A stretch of 37,606 bases of DNA from CAYUWG01 sp964448285 (GCA_964448285.1 CAYUWG010000036.1:1-37606); one strand, 5' to 3'; positions 25,669 through 34,871 are shown, counted from the first letter of the stretch. Notes: generated by a model not told the origin, from the sequence alone. Made by a program: numbers and translations.

Positions 25669-28362
25669 ATGAAATCATTTCGGAATACCTTACTCGCGCT
25701 GATACTGCATTCCGTCGCGGCGCTTCACGCACAGGACAACTGGTTCAAGCACCATCTGTCACCGAATCCCAGAGGGATATTCAACTCCGCAGCGGCGTAT
25801 ATCGGCGGCGATAATGTGCTTCTCTACGGTGGAAACCCGAATGGGAGTGGAAATCCGAATATGGGCTTAGGAGTGATCTCACAAACCTGGCTGTACGATC
25901 GCAGCGCCAATGCCTGGGTACAGATGATTCCTGTCAACGGTGGACCCGGTCCGCGCCAATTTCACGATATCGCGTATCTCGGCGATGACAAGGTCCTGCT
26001 GTTCGGAGGATACGGCAATCTCAACGATGTACACCCCCTCGGCGATACCTGGGTCTATGATCTCAGTGATAACACTTGGACAAACATGTCCCCGCCGTCC
26101 CCGCCAGCCGGGAGAGTCGATCTGAAGATGGCATATATCGGATGTGATCGCGTGATTATGTTCGGAGGGGCGGGCAATTCGATTTACAGCGACACGACCT
26201 GGATTTACGACTTAAGTGAAAACAGATGGAGCCCCAGAATTCAACCGATACGACCACGCGCTGAAAATAGACACGCAATGGCGTCCACCACCGATGGTAA
26301 AGTGGTGATGTTAGGGACGGGGAATTTCCTCCAAAGCGGGGAGACTTGGATCTACGATCCTGCATTGGACACGTGGACGCAGAAATATCCGAGCGCCGCA
26401 CCAGCCGCCGATTTCTATTCCGCGATGGCATCTTTGAACGATGACAAGGTCCTGCTGTTCGGCGGCTATCAGGAAATTTGGGGCAACTCGGGAACTGACT
26501 GGATTCATCTCAACGCGACGTGGATTTATGATGTGTCGGATAACACATGGAGCCAACCGACGACGCTGACGACGTCTCCTCGGAAAAACGCACAGCACGT
26601 GATGGCTGAGACCGGCACCGGCGAGGTTCTATTTTATGGTGGACAAATTCCCAACGACACAACCTGGCTTTACCAGCCGGGCACACCGATCATTGGAGGT
26701 AAGTCGGACGTGACGCCGCCCATCGTCACAGGACCCGGTGCGATCACGCTCGACAGCGATCCCAACAGATGCGGCGCGGTATTGTCGTATGGGGTCTACA
26801 CGGGAAATCCCGTCATCTATGGTGCTGAGTGGGGTACCAAGCGCATATACTCTCTCGATAGAAGCACGCTCATGCCGGTCTCCTCGGTGGAAATGAACAT
26901 CTCGGGCTTGACTGCGGACATCGTCACTCCGCACGGGCTGGCGCGGCATCCCGCCACCGGACAGTATTACGCTGTCGTCAGTTATTATGTCAACGATGTG
27001 TTCACTCGCGCTCTCGTGAGTGTCGATCCCGTCACGGGGAATGGCGCCATGATCGGTACGACAGGGATCAACGTGTCCTACATTGCTTTTACCAGCGCGG
27101 GCGTGCTGTACGCGATAGGAGGATCCAACGGACCCGGAGCGAATCAGCTCCACACGTTGAATCTGACAAATGGATCGGCGACGTACGTGATGAACATTGC
27201 ATCCGGCGGCGCAAAAGCGCTGGCATATAATCCCGATGACGGTCTACTCTACCATAAATATGTTTGGGGTTTCGAAAAAATTGATCCAACCAACCTGACG
27301 CGTCAATCCATTCCCCTCACGGCGGCGCCCGGTAGTTACGTGCATGATGACCACGTCTCCGGAATGTTTTATAAAGGAAGCGGCGTATTTCTCGTCAATA
27401 ATGTCGCGTGGTATCACCTCACCTCCTCCGGCGCCTGGTCGTCGGCTGGTGTAAGCTTCAGCAATTGGATAAAAGGCATGGCGGATCAGAATCCTGTGGC
27501 AATACGCATCTTTGATAATTGCGACGTGACCATCGAGCAACTTGACGGTTTACCCAGCGGAAGCTTGTTTCCTCTCGGCACGACGACGAATACTTTCCGC
27601 ATCACCGATGGGTCGGGAAATGTTTCGTACTTCACTTTTACGGTCACAGTTCAAGGCGCACCAGCCACCGCGTCGATTACTTCCACTCCTTCCATCCCTG
27701 TGAATCCCGGTGGAGAGCCGAACACCATCTATCTCGGCTTCGGTCCGCAAAGCGTTACTCTCACGGCGAGCGCCGGCACGAGTTATTCCTGGACTCCCAC
27801 GACAGGATTGAGCTGCACCGATTGTCAAAGCCCAACGGCATCGCCGACCAGCACGACGACCTACACGGTTTCGCTGCAGAATCAATCCGGATGCCTTGCA
27901 GAAGCGTCGATGACGATCAATGTCGTCGATATACGGTGCGGTAGTAATCCGAATAAGGTGCTGATGTGCCACAGATGTCAGGACGCACACACAATTTGTA
28001 TTAACGAGTCCAGTGTGCAGGCGCATCTCGATCATGGTGATTATTTAGGCGATTGCCTGCCGATGCCGAAGGCAGCGGCGGATGCGAAGCCGGTATTAGA
28101 CCGGTTCACGCTTGTCGGGACGTATCCCAATCCGTTCAAACATTCTACGACGATCGTGTACGACATCGCGCATGATGCAATGGTTCGTCTTACTGTCTTT
28201 GATGCATTAGGCAGAATCGTGCAGACCGAAGAGCATGCGATGCAGATTACCGGACGACATACTGCAACCTTTGATGCAAAGAATCTTCCCGACGGTGTGT
28301 ACCTATACCGGCTCGAAGCGAACGAAGAAATCCTTACTGGCGTCGTGACGCTCATACGATAG
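25669..28362 (+). CDS. Secreted kelch / split-HYR / T9SS sorting-domain protein
   Basis: 897 residues from the ATG at 25669, which has AAAGGAG upstream and a signal peptide (ending LHAQ). Residues about 30-340: six kelch-like repeats (VLLFGGY, DTWVYDLSDNTW, TTWIYDLSENRW). Residues 347-375 are the first half of a HYR domain (DVTPPIVTGPGAITLDSDP, CGAVLSY); its second half follows only at about 609-660 (FDNCDVTIEQ, LPSGSLFPLGTTTNTF). Between them is a propeller-like insert of about 230 residues. Then a PKD-like gliding-motility segment (YSWTPTTGLSC), a CINESSVQAHLDHGDYLG motif common in surface proteins of this group, and a sorting domain (GTYPNPFKHST). Probably a surface adhesin or carbohydrate-binding protein. 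Confidence 0.88.
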   Translation: MKSFRNTLLALILHSVAALHAQDNWFKHHLSPNPRGIFNSAAAYIGGDNVLLYGGNPNGSGNPNMGLGVISQTWLYDRSANAWVQMIPVNGGPGPRQFHDIAYLGDDKVLLFGGYGNLNDVHPLGDTWVYDLSDNTWTNMSPPSPPAGRVDLKMAYIGCDRVIMFGGAGNSIYSDTTWIYDLSENRWSPRIQPIRPRAENRHAMASTTDGKVVMLGTGNFLQSGETWIYDPALDTWTQKYPSAAPAADFYSAMASLNDDKVLLFGGYQEIWGNSGTDWIHLNATWIYDVSDNTWSQPTTLTTSPRKNAQHVMAETGTGEVLFYGGQIPNDTTWLYQPGTPIIGGKSDVTPPIVTGPGAITLDSDPNRCGAVLSYGVYTGNPVIYGAEWGTKRIYSLDRSTLMPVSSVEMNISGLTADIVTPHGLARHPATGQYYAVVSYYVNDVFTRALVSVDPVTGNGAMIGTTGINVSYIAFTSAGVLYAIGGSNGPGANQLHTLNLTNGSATYVMNIASGGAKALAYNPDDGLLYHKYVWGFEKIDPTNLTRQSIPLTAAPGSYVHDDHVSGMFYKGSGVFLVNNVAWYHLTSSGAWSSAGVSFSNWIKGMADQNPVAIRIFDNCDVTIEQLDGLPSGSLFPLGTTTNTFRITDGSGNVSYFTFTVTVQGAPATASITSTPSIPVNPGGEPNTIYLGFGPQSVTLTASAGTSYSWTPTTGLSCTDCQSPTASPTSTTTYTVSLQNQSGCLAEASMTINVVDIRCGSNPNKVLMCHRCQDAHTICINESSVQAHLDHGDYLGDCLPMPKAAADAKPVLDRFTLVGTYPNPFKHSTTIVYDIAHDAMVRLTVFDALGRIVQTEEHAMQITGRHTATFDAKNLPDGVYLYRLEANEEILTGVVTLIR

Positions 28363-28537
28363 CACTTAATGGTACAGAGCATCACCGATAAGACTGAATT
28401 TATCAAGCAGAATAACTGCACATCAATATCACTCTCACAACAACTAAGGAGTATCTCATGCATAGAACAATCTTCAGCGCTCTCTTCATCCTAACACTGT
28501 CACTTTTGATGACAAACTGCAGCGACAACCCGGCATC
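28356..28537 (+). repeat. Leader + lipoprotein signal-peptide cassette, copy 1
   Basis: 182 bases starting in the last codons of the kelch gene and running through the leader, TAAGGAG ribosome site and the first 27 codons of the TolB-like lipoprotein. It matches 29884-30063 with about seven substitutions and one 2-base indel; downstream the two genes are unrelated. A third, decayed copy lies at about 30750-30850. Confidence 0.85.
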
Positions 28538-29531
28538 GAATCCCGAGGGCTTCGCGTCATCGGACGGCGACGTATTCGAAAAGCCACAGCCGCCGCCGGG
28601 TAACGCGAATCCCGCGATCGCGTATGTGGGCAACTATCAAGTCAATCGGAACCGCACGGTCCCTGCTATCTACGTGATGGATGCCAACGGTGCCAACGTA
28701 ACAAAGGTGTATGCCAGATATACGAGTAGCAATTTTGATTATGTGTATTACCCAACCTGGTCGTCTAACGCGACGAAATTATGCGTCAACGTGAACGGAC
28801 AGGATCTGTACCGAATGGACATCGGTCTGGTGAACGGATATCCCGTCACATCAAACGACGTGAAAATCGCCGATGGCATCGCGGATGGCGGCGAATACCG
28901 CAAGGGAGTCTGGAATCCAGCGCCGAACGCGCAGGAAGTCGTCGTCGTCTGGCGTCCGACGTCGGGTTCACAGGCGCTGCGCGTGGTCCCGTCTTCCGGT
29001 ACTCCGAAAACGACCTTGTACACGTCTCCCAGCACCGACTACGTGTTGAATGACGATATCGCCTTCAGTCCTGATGGTTCGAAACTCGCATTCACGGAGT
29101 TTCAGCAATCCACGGGATACAGTTTTCTGAAGATCATCGAACGGTCGACGGGTACGGTCGTGAAGACTGTCGACCTGAGCCAGTTCTACCGCATAGCGGG
29201 GCTTACGTGGGGAAAATCTGCGGGCAGCACGATGGTAGCCATCACGGTGAAACCCGCGCCCTGCGTCAAGGAAGATAACAACCTCTTCTCCATAGATATT
29301 TCAGCTGCCGCGCCCGCGCCCGTGCAGTATTTGATCGGATACGGTGTCTTTCCTACAGGTATTACGTTCGCGCCTGGAGATCAATCGTTCGCCTTTACTT
29401 ACTTGGCGAACTGGAGTCAGACCCTTCCGTCGGGTTGCTGGAACATGGGCTACACCCGACGGGCAGTGTATACGTCGAACCCTCCCGGCATCACATACAT
29501 GGGCGGAGAAAATCCCGACTGGAAGCGATAA
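28458..29531 (+). CDS. Lipoprotein with TolB-like (PD40) propeller
   Basis: A 357-residue protein with a lipobox (LLMTNC) at Cys21, so lipid-anchored. After a low-complexity linker (KPQPPPGN), the mature part shows beta-propeller units of the WD40-like PD40 type: IYVMDANGANVTKVY, YYPTWSSNATKL, DIAFSPDGSKLAFTEF and GITFAPGDQSFAFTY. TolB-like propellers bind proteins or glycans at the envelope. Its first 27 residues are identical to those of the FISUMP lipoprotein at 29984, while the rest is unrelated. A strong hairpin follows at 29627. Confidence 0.82.
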   Translation: MHRTIFSALFILTLSLLMTNCSDNPASNPEGFASSDGDVFEKPQPPPGNANPAIAYVGNYQVNRNRTVPAIYVMDANGANVTKVYARYTSSNFDYVYYPTWSSNATKLCVNVNGQDLYRMDIGLVNGYPVTSNDVKIADGIADGGEYRKGVWNPAPNAQEVVVVWRPTSGSQALRVVPSSGTPKTTLYTSPSTDYVLNDDIAFSPDGSKLAFTEFQQSTGYSFLKIIERSTGTVVKTVDLSQFYRIAGLTWGKSAGSTMVAITVKPAPCVKEDNNLFSIDISAAAPAPVQYLIGYGVFPTGITFAPGDQSFAFTYLANWSQTLPSGCWNMGYTRRAVYTSNPPGITYMGGENPDWKR

Positions 29532-29626
29532 GCATGGCGATGCATGGAGATTCATCCAGTTGAAAAAACGGGAACGACAGTGCATTGCACGCAAAAATGA
29601 AAAGTCGACTTCTGTCAGTCTGGTAC

Positions 29627-29654
29627 GGCGGGAGGAGAATGATCTCCTCCCGCC
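29627..29654 (+). terminator. Strong 12-bp hairpin after TolB-like lipoprotein gene
   Basis: GGCGGGAGGAGA and TCTCCTCCCGCC, perfect complement, 4-base loop ATGA, about 95 bp after the stop codon. No T run follows, so termination would be of an atypical type. It shares the GGGAGG core with the hairpin at 11787. Confidence 0.6.
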
Positions 29655-29799
29655 GCAAAACCCGGACGCGGAATCAGCAAGCTCTCGCGTTTCAGGAGGG
29701 AATATTTGCCGGCGGCATGCGCAACCGCAAAATGATTTCTACTTTCAGCGCATACCAACGAAGCCGAACCTTCTGTCGCTGCTCAACCGGATCCGCAGG

Positions 29800-29890
29800 T
29801 GTCGCACGCCGCAGAATGGGCAACGCCTTGTTTGATCTGGGTGAGTACGACAATGCCATGCAACGATACCAGCAGGCTCTTGTACGATAA
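29800..29890 (+). pseudogene. Fragment of a TPR sensor-kinase gene
   Basis: Encodes GNALFDLGEYDNAMQRYQQAL and then stops. It matches bases 32320-32397 of the second TPR kinase (GNALYELGEYEQSMQRFQQVL) at roughly three quarters identity. Upstream the similarity fades and no start is present, so it is a relic of a third kinase copy. It ends exactly where cassette copy 2 begins (the ACGATAA at 29884). Confidence 0.65.
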
Positions 29891-30063
29891 CACTTAATGG
29901 TACAGAGCATCACCGATCAGACTGAATTTATCAAGCAGAATAACTGAACAACAACATCACTCTCACAACAACTAAGGAGTATCATGCATAGAACAATCTT
30001 CAGCGCTCTCTTCATCCTAACACTGTCACTTCTGATGACAAACTGCAGCGATAACCCGGCATC
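29884..30063 (+). repeat. Leader + lipoprotein signal-peptide cassette, copy 2
   Basis: 180 bases nearly identical to 28356-28537, including leader, TAAGGAG site and codons 1-27 (MHRTIFSALFILTLSLLMTN, C, SDNPAS). The mature sequence that follows is a FISUMP domain, whereas copy 1 continues into a TolB-like propeller. Confidence 0.85.
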
Positions 30064-30694
30064 ATCACCGGAGAGTAATGCTGCCAATGACGGTGGCATA
30101 TTGAACGCACCGCAACCACCACCTCCGCAGGTATGGATGTTTACAAATCTCGATGTGACAACGTATCGCAATGGTGATCCCATACCGCAGGTGACTGATC
30201 CAACCCAATGGGCTAATCTCACGACGGGCGCCTGGTGCTACCCAAATAACGATCCTGCAATGGGAGCCATCTATGGCAAGCTGTTTAACTGGTATGCCGT
30301 GAACGATCCGCGCGGATTAGCGCCCGCAGGTTGGCATGTGCCAACGGACAAAGAATGGAAAACGTATGAAATGTCTCTCGGTATGACGAAATCTCAGGCT
30401 GATGCTACAGGTTGGCGAGGGACGGATGAAGGAGGTAAACTGAAAGAGACCGGCACAACGCATTGGATTACCCCCAATACAGGAGCTACAAATAGTAGTG
30501 GTTTTGCGGGTCTTCCGAGCGGCTTTCGCAACACGACCTTCAACAAATTTGGCGCTCAAGGTAGCTGGTGGACCTCCACACAAAGCTCTGGAACGAGTGC
30601 ATGGAGTCGCAGCCTTTATTACGTAAACGCATGGGTTGCCCGTGGTGGCTTCAGCAAGGGAAGCGGATTGTCCGTGCGCTGCGTGCAGAATTAA
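29984..30694 (+). CDS. FISUMP-domain lipoprotein
   Basis: A 236-residue lipoprotein (lipobox Cys21) with a Pro-rich linker and then a FISUMP domain (Fibrobacter succinogenes major paralogous domain). The diagnostic blocks are GKLFNWYAVNDPRGLAPAGW, HVPTDKEWKTYE, GFAGLPSGFRN, WWTSTQ and GLSVRCVQN. These domains are usually found at cell surfaces, often in big paralogous families; the ligand is not known. The signal peptide and leader come from the cassette shared with the preceding lipoprotein gene. It is followed by a good Rho-independent terminator. Confidence 0.9.
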   Translation: MHRTIFSALFILTLSLLMTNCSDNPASSPESNAANDGGILNAPQPPPPQVWMFTNLDVTTYRNGDPIPQVTDPTQWANLTTGAWCYPNNDPAMGAIYGKLFNWYAVNDPRGLAPAGWHVPTDKEWKTYEMSLGMTKSQADATGWRGTDEGGKLKETGTTHWITPNTGATNSSGFAGLPSGFRNTTFNKFGAQGSWWTSTQSSGTSAWSRSLYYVNAWVARGGFSKGSGLSVRCVQN

Positions 30695-30708
30695 TTATCA
30701 GAGAGGAA

Positions 30709-30746
30709 GCTGTCCCTGAAGTATCGGGGACAGCCCTTCGTTTTTT
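30709..30746 (+). terminator. Rho-independent terminator after FISUMP lipoprotein gene
   Basis: Stem GCTGTCCC (30709-30716) with GGGACAGC (30727-30734), extended by TGA / TCG pairing, and a T6 run at 30741-30746. This is the most standard terminator in the window. Confidence 0.85.
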
Positions 30747-30749
30747 AAA

Positions 30750-30850
30750 CAGATAACACCGAACACCACACATCGCTCTAACAGCAGTAATGAAATGTAT
30801 CGTGCATAGAAAAATCATCGACTTTCTCTATACTAGTGCCAACTCTATCT
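30750..30850 (+). repeat. Decayed third copy of the leader/signal cassette
   Basis: The stretch CAGATAACACCGAACACCAC and ATCGCTCT aligns with CAGAATAACTGAACAACAAC and ATCACTCT of copy 2, and GTGCATAGAAAAATCATC (from 30802) aligns with ATGCATAGAACAATCTTC, the start of the signal peptide. Reading on gives VHRKIIDFLYTSANSI and a stop, so no lipoprotein is made. It has many more changes than copies 1 and 2. Confidence 0.6.
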
Positions 30851-31092
30851 GATGATAGATAGCATAATAACACCCGAGCATCATGGCCATAGAGCAGTGG
30901 TAAGACGTGATAATCATTTCCTTGTACAATCGCTCGCATCTCAAGCGAAAAATATCGCGCAGCTTGTCATTCCACCAGTCGTTCTCTACTTTCAGTCGTT
31001 TCGAAGTGCATCTCTACCATCGGGATCACTCGTCAGCCTTCATACCTGTTAAGCAACCTCACTTTCATCGATCAGCACCAAACGAAGACATT

Positions 31093-34000
31093 ATGAAATC
31101 GATAGTCTCTGCATTCGTACTGCTTTTATCAATCGGGATTTTTTTGAGTCCTTCATCATCAGCTCAACAGAAGAAGATCGACAGCTTGCAGCACGTGTTG
31201 AAAAAAGCTATCCATGACACGAGCAGGGTCAAAGCGCTGGCTCGTCTTTCCGAACTGTACAAGGGGAAGGACAATCGGAAGGCGCTCTCGTTCGCCGATG
31301 AAGCCCTCTCTCTCGCTATGAAGCAAACATCAAAGCGAAGTCTTGCGATCGCGTATTACGCAGTGGGTCTTACCCAGAGTGAGTTGCAGAATTACGAGGT
31401 TGCTCAGCAGAGTTTGGAGAAGGCGGTGCAGTTGGCAGAGGAACTACATCTTGGCCCGACACTGCACAATTCGCTTCGCGGCCTCGCACAGATATTTCGG
31501 GCTACCGGCAAGACGGAGCAAGCGTTGGAAATCCTGAAAACAGCCGAGGCAGAATCCGAACGCTCCGGAAATGCTACGGGATCTGGACATGTTCTCGTGG
31601 ATATTGCCAGAATTCGACAACAGCAAGGCGATATCGAAGAGGCACTTGTGTTACTGAAAAAAAGCAAAGCGATATTTGAGGCAACAAAAGATAAGGAAAG
31701 CTTAGCATACACACTCACAATATTATCATTCGTGCTGCGCGATCAGCAGCGGTACGACGATGCGATGGAGGCGCTCCTGCAATGCCAGGGCATCTATGAA
31801 GAATTTGAAGTAACGGCAGGGCTTGCCCACACACTCACTTCTATCGGGAGATTATGTCTGATGCAAAAACGGATAGAAGCGGCGAAGGAGGCATTTCAAC
31901 GGAGTTTGAAACTGTTCGATACACTCGGCGACCGGTCGGGCGCTGCGACAGTGTACAACGCTTTGGGAAATATGTATCGAGGGACAGGGGAGATAGAGAA
32001 GGCGCGGGAGTACTTTCTACAGTCACTGAAGCTTCAGGAGGAAATCGGCGAAGCGCGATCTGCGAGCGTTGCAGCAGGCAATGTCGTCAGGACCTATCAA
32101 ATAAAGGATGAACCGGACAAGGTGCTGGAATCATTGATGAATGGTTTGAAGTCTGCCGAACGGAGAGGGAGCAAATGGGAAATAGCTGCTTTCTGCCATA
32201 CCATCGGATTGTTTCTCAAGAATCAGGACAAACCTCGACAGGGATTACGCTATCTCCAACGCTTTCTTGATATCGCGGAATCTTCGTTGCCGCGGGAGGA
32301 TCAGATCCCTGCACTGCACAATCTCGGCAATGCACTGTATGAGCTTGGGGAATACGAGCAGTCCATGCAACGATTCCAGCAGGTTCTTGCGATAAGCGAG
32401 GCGTTGGGGGATCGGCGACGTGTGGCGGAGGCGTGCTACAGCATCGCCCAGATTCATATTCGATTGAAGCACTATGATAAAGCGAAGGAATACAATCAGC
32501 GATCTCTCCGGATCCGGGAAGGCAACGGGAACAAGGCTGGCATCGCGTTCTCCCTGAGCCAGCTCGCCGAGATTCACGTGAAGGAAGGGCGCACAGATGA
32601 AGCCCTCGCCATGATGCATCGGTCCCTCGGTCTCCATGAGGGACTCGGAGACGCCGTCAACGTTGCTATGGGTTTGGGAAATCTCGGCACAGCCTATCAC
32701 GCAGCCAAAGACCTGGAGAAGGCATTGGATCACTACCAGCGAAGCGTACGCATCTTCGATTCGATCAGTGTCCCGCTCAGGAGGGAGCAGATGCTCGTGG
32801 GGGTGGCTGAAGTAATGGTCGATCAGGGCAGATATGATTCCGCTATAACGATTGCATTGGGGATCCATGCATCCTCGAAACAAGCCGGCGCGCGCGACAG
32901 GCTCAAGGACATCGCCGAACTACTCAGCGATGCATATGTGAAGAAGGGCGACTACGTCTCTGCCTATCAGTACCACAAGGAAGCATCAGCGCTCAACGAT
33001 TCGATCATCACGGAAGCGAAAATCCGATCCATCGATGACATGACCGCCAAGTACGAAAGCGAAAAGAAAGAGCAACAGATAGCGCTCTTGGAGAAGGACA
33101 AAGCGCTCCAGCAGGCTGAACTTGAACGCAAACAAAAGGAACTAACGCTCAAACAATTAGAAGCCATACGCATCCGCCAACTCAACCAGATTCAATCTCT
33201 CCAATTGAACCAGCAGACAAAAGATTTGGCTCTGCGAACGAAAGATCTCGAAATCGTCAGATCGGAGAAGGAAAAGAAAGCGAGTGAAGTATCGCTGTTG
33301 AAAAAGGATAACGAACTTCAGGCATCCATCGCGTCCGCAGCAACGACGGTCAGGAATTCCACATTCATCGGCGCGGCATTACTTCTCGTTGTTTTCTTTC
33401 TCACGGGTAAGCGCATTCAGGACAGACGAAAACAAGCGACACTTAGAGCGGAAGCGGCAGAATTTGAAACGCGCGCCATAAAAGCGGAAGCACATGCACG
33501 CGAAACAGAAGCAGAGCGACGAAGAAAAGAAGAGATGGAGCAGTTTGCGCATCGACTCATTGCATCACAGGAACAGGAGCGGGCGCGCATCGCGCGGGAG
33601 CTGCACGACAGCCTCGGTCAGGAACTGCTCGTCATCAAGAATCAGGCGCACATGGCGATGCAACAATCGAGCAGAGTCGATGAGGTCGAGGAGCGAATGA
33701 AAAAGGTAAAGGACATCGCGCTCGAAATGCTGGACGAGATCAGACAGTTGTCGAAGAATCTGCGTCCTGTTCAATTGGAGCGTTCGGGCTTATCCAGCAC
33801 CATCAGGGAAATGCTTCAACAAGTGGAAGGCTCCGGAACCATCGCAATCAAGGCAATGATCAGCGAGATGGACGGATTGTTCGAAAAGGAAGATGAAATC
33901 AATGTCTATCGCATTTTGCAGGAGAGTATGAACAACGTCCTCAAGCACGCAGATGCAACGAACGTTTCCGTTTCTGTTTGGCAAGAACATGGTCGCGTCC

Positions 34001-34176
34001 GTATGCTGATGCAGGATGATGGTCGGGGTTTCGATGTTGAGAGCGCGCACGGCTTCGGACTGAAAGGCATGCAGGAGCGCGTGCAGATACTCAAAGGACA
34101 GATGAGGATCCACTCGAATCCGGGACAAGGAACGCAAATCGAAGTTGATTTACCGGTGTTGAAGGAGGCGGCATAA
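31093..34176 (+). CDS. Second TPR sensor histidine kinase (HisKA_3)
   Basis: 1027 residues from the ATG at 31093 with signal peptide MKSIVSAFVLLL..SSSAQ. The open frame begins at 30907, but that part is not protein-like. TPR region about 45-640, more diverged between units than in the kinase at 11981; coiled coil (MTAKYESEKKEQQIALLEKD, nearly identical in both kinases); one TM (about 757-772); HisKA_3 with phospho-acceptor His838 in ELHDSLGQE; HATPase (NNVLKHADA, DDGRGFD, GFGLKGMQERV). The TPR part is predicted extracytoplasmic. The response regulator follows 2 bases after the stop. This and the first pair form a paralogous two-component family. Confidence 0.92.
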   Translation: MKSIVSAFVLLLSIGIFLSPSSSAQQKKIDSLQHVLKKAIHDTSRVKALARLSELYKGKDNRKALSFADEALSLAMKQTSKRSLAIAYYAVGLTQSELQNYEVAQQSLEKAVQLAEELHLGPTLHNSLRGLAQIFRATGKTEQALEILKTAEAESERSGNATGSGHVLVDIARIRQQQGDIEEALVLLKKSKAIFEATKDKESLAYTLTILSFVLRDQQRYDDAMEALLQCQGIYEEFEVTAGLAHTLTSIGRLCLMQKRIEAAKEAFQRSLKLFDTLGDRSGAATVYNALGNMYRGTGEIEKAREYFLQSLKLQEEIGEARSASVAAGNVVRTYQIKDEPDKVLESLMNGLKSAERRGSKWEIAAFCHTIGLFLKNQDKPRQGLRYLQRFLDIAESSLPREDQIPALHNLGNALYELGEYEQSMQRFQQVLAISEALGDRRRVAEACYSIAQIHIRLKHYDKAKEYNQRSLRIREGNGNKAGIAFSLSQLAEIHVKEGRTDEALAMMHRSLGLHEGLGDAVNVAMGLGNLGTAYHAAKDLEKALDHYQRSVRIFDSISVPLRREQMLVGVAEVMVDQGRYDSAITIALGIHASSKQAGARDRLKDIAELLSDAYVKKGDYVSAYQYHKEASALNDSIITEAKIRSIDDMTAKYESEKKEQQIALLEKDKALQQAELERKQKELTLKQLEAIRIRQLNQIQSLQLNQQTKDLALRTKDLEIVRSEKEKKASEVSLLKKDNELQASIASAATTVRNSTFIGAALLLVVFFLTGKRIQDRRKQATLRAEAAEFETRAIKAEAHARETEAERRRKEEMEQFAHRLIASQEQERARIARELHDSLGQELLVIKNQAHMAMQQSSRVDEVEERMKKVKDIALEMLDEIRQLSKNLRPVQLERSGLSSTIREMLQQVEGSGTIAIKAMISEMDGLFEKEDEINVYRILQESMNNVLKHADATNVSVSVWQEHGRVRMLMQDDGRGFDVESAHGFGLKGMQERVQILKGQMRIHSNPGQGTQIEVDLPVLKEAA

Positions 34177-34178
34177 AT

Positions 34179-34859
34179 TTGCAAACGACATCACAGATGC
34201 CTGCGAGAACAACCATACTCATCGTTGACGATCATCCCATCTTCCGACATGGGTTGCATGATATTCTCAGTCGTGAGGACGACTTCCACGTGGTCGGTGA
34301 AGCGCCGGATGGAGAAAAAGCACTGGAATTCATCCGATCACGAAAACCGAACATCGCAGTCATCGACGTTGAAATGCCGAAGCTCAGCGGACTCGAACTT
34401 GCGGAGCGGGTGCAACAGGAAGAACTTCCCGTGTCCCTGCTTGTGCTCACGATGTATGAGGAGGAATCGATCTTCGATCGGGCAATGAAGCTCGGAGTCA
34501 TGGGATACATCATCAAGGACAGCGCTGATGACGACATCGTTCAGGCGATCCGCATGGTAACGCGCGGAGATTACTTCATCAGCCCGGCGCTCGTCTCGTA
34601 TGCGGTAAAAAAGCGACGATCGACGACATCGACAGATATCGTATTGAATCTCAATCAATTGACGATCACCGAGCGATACGTCCTCCGCATGATCTCTCAA
34701 TCGAAATCGACGAAGGAAATCGCGGAGAAGCTATCGATCAGCGTCCGTACGGTGGAGCGCCATCGATACAATATCAGCCAGAAGCTGAACCTTTCCGGGA
34801 GTTATGGTTTATTGCGGTTTGCGATCGAGCATAAAGAACAACTCGAAAGCGTGGAGTAA
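34179..34859 (+). CDS. NarL/FixJ-type response regulator of second TPR kinase
   Basis: 226 residues from a TTG at 34179 with AAGGAGG (34162-34168) ten bases upstream, inside the end of the kinase gene; an alternative ATG at 34197 (MPARTTIL) lacks a clear ribosome site. Receiver with DDHP, phospho-acceptor Asp63 in VIDVEMP (numbered from TTG) and GYIIKDS; LuxR-type HTH (LTITERYVLRMIS, KEIAEKLSISVRTVERHR). Closely similar in receiver and HTH to the regulator at 15520. Tight spacing to the kinase makes it the cognate partner. Confidence 0.95.
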   Translation: MQTTSQMPARTTILIVDDHPIFRHGLHDILSREDDFHVVGEAPDGEKALEFIRSRKPNIAVIDVEMPKLSGLELAERVQQEELPVSLLVLTMYEEESIFDRAMKLGVMGYIIKDSADDDIVQAIRMVTRGDYFISPALVSYAVKKRRSTTSTDIVLNLNQLTITERYVLRMISQSKSTKEIAEKLSISVRTVERHRYNISQKLNLSGSYGLLRFAIEHKEQLESVE

Positions 34860-34871
34860 TCCCACGCGTCG

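Larger units (their letters stand above)
29532..29983. other. Gene-free stretch with terminator, TPR remnant and leader cassette
   Basis: About 450 bases without a believable complete gene. It contains the terminator at 29627-29654, a poorly preserved stretch, a TPR-coding remnant (about 29800-29890) and the leader of cassette copy 2 (from 29884). Frames that look open across this stretch do not resemble proteins, except for the TPR remnant. Confidence 0.7.
30695..31092. other. Gene-free stretch: terminator, decayed cassette, kinase leader
   Basis: 398 bases. The terminator (30709-30746) is followed by a decayed third cassette copy (30750 to about 30850), an inverted repeat CTATCT / AGATAG (30845-30850, 30857-30862) and the leader of the second TPR kinase. 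An open frame from 30907 runs into the kinase, but its N-terminal 62 residues look non-coding because a proper signal peptide starts at 31093. Confidence 0.6.

Noticed and set aside
29344..29835. 163-codon open frame overlapping the end of the TolB-like lipoprotein gene.
   Set aside because: It runs across the terminator hairpin and the TPR relic in the wrong frame, with no ribosome site and no protein-like features.
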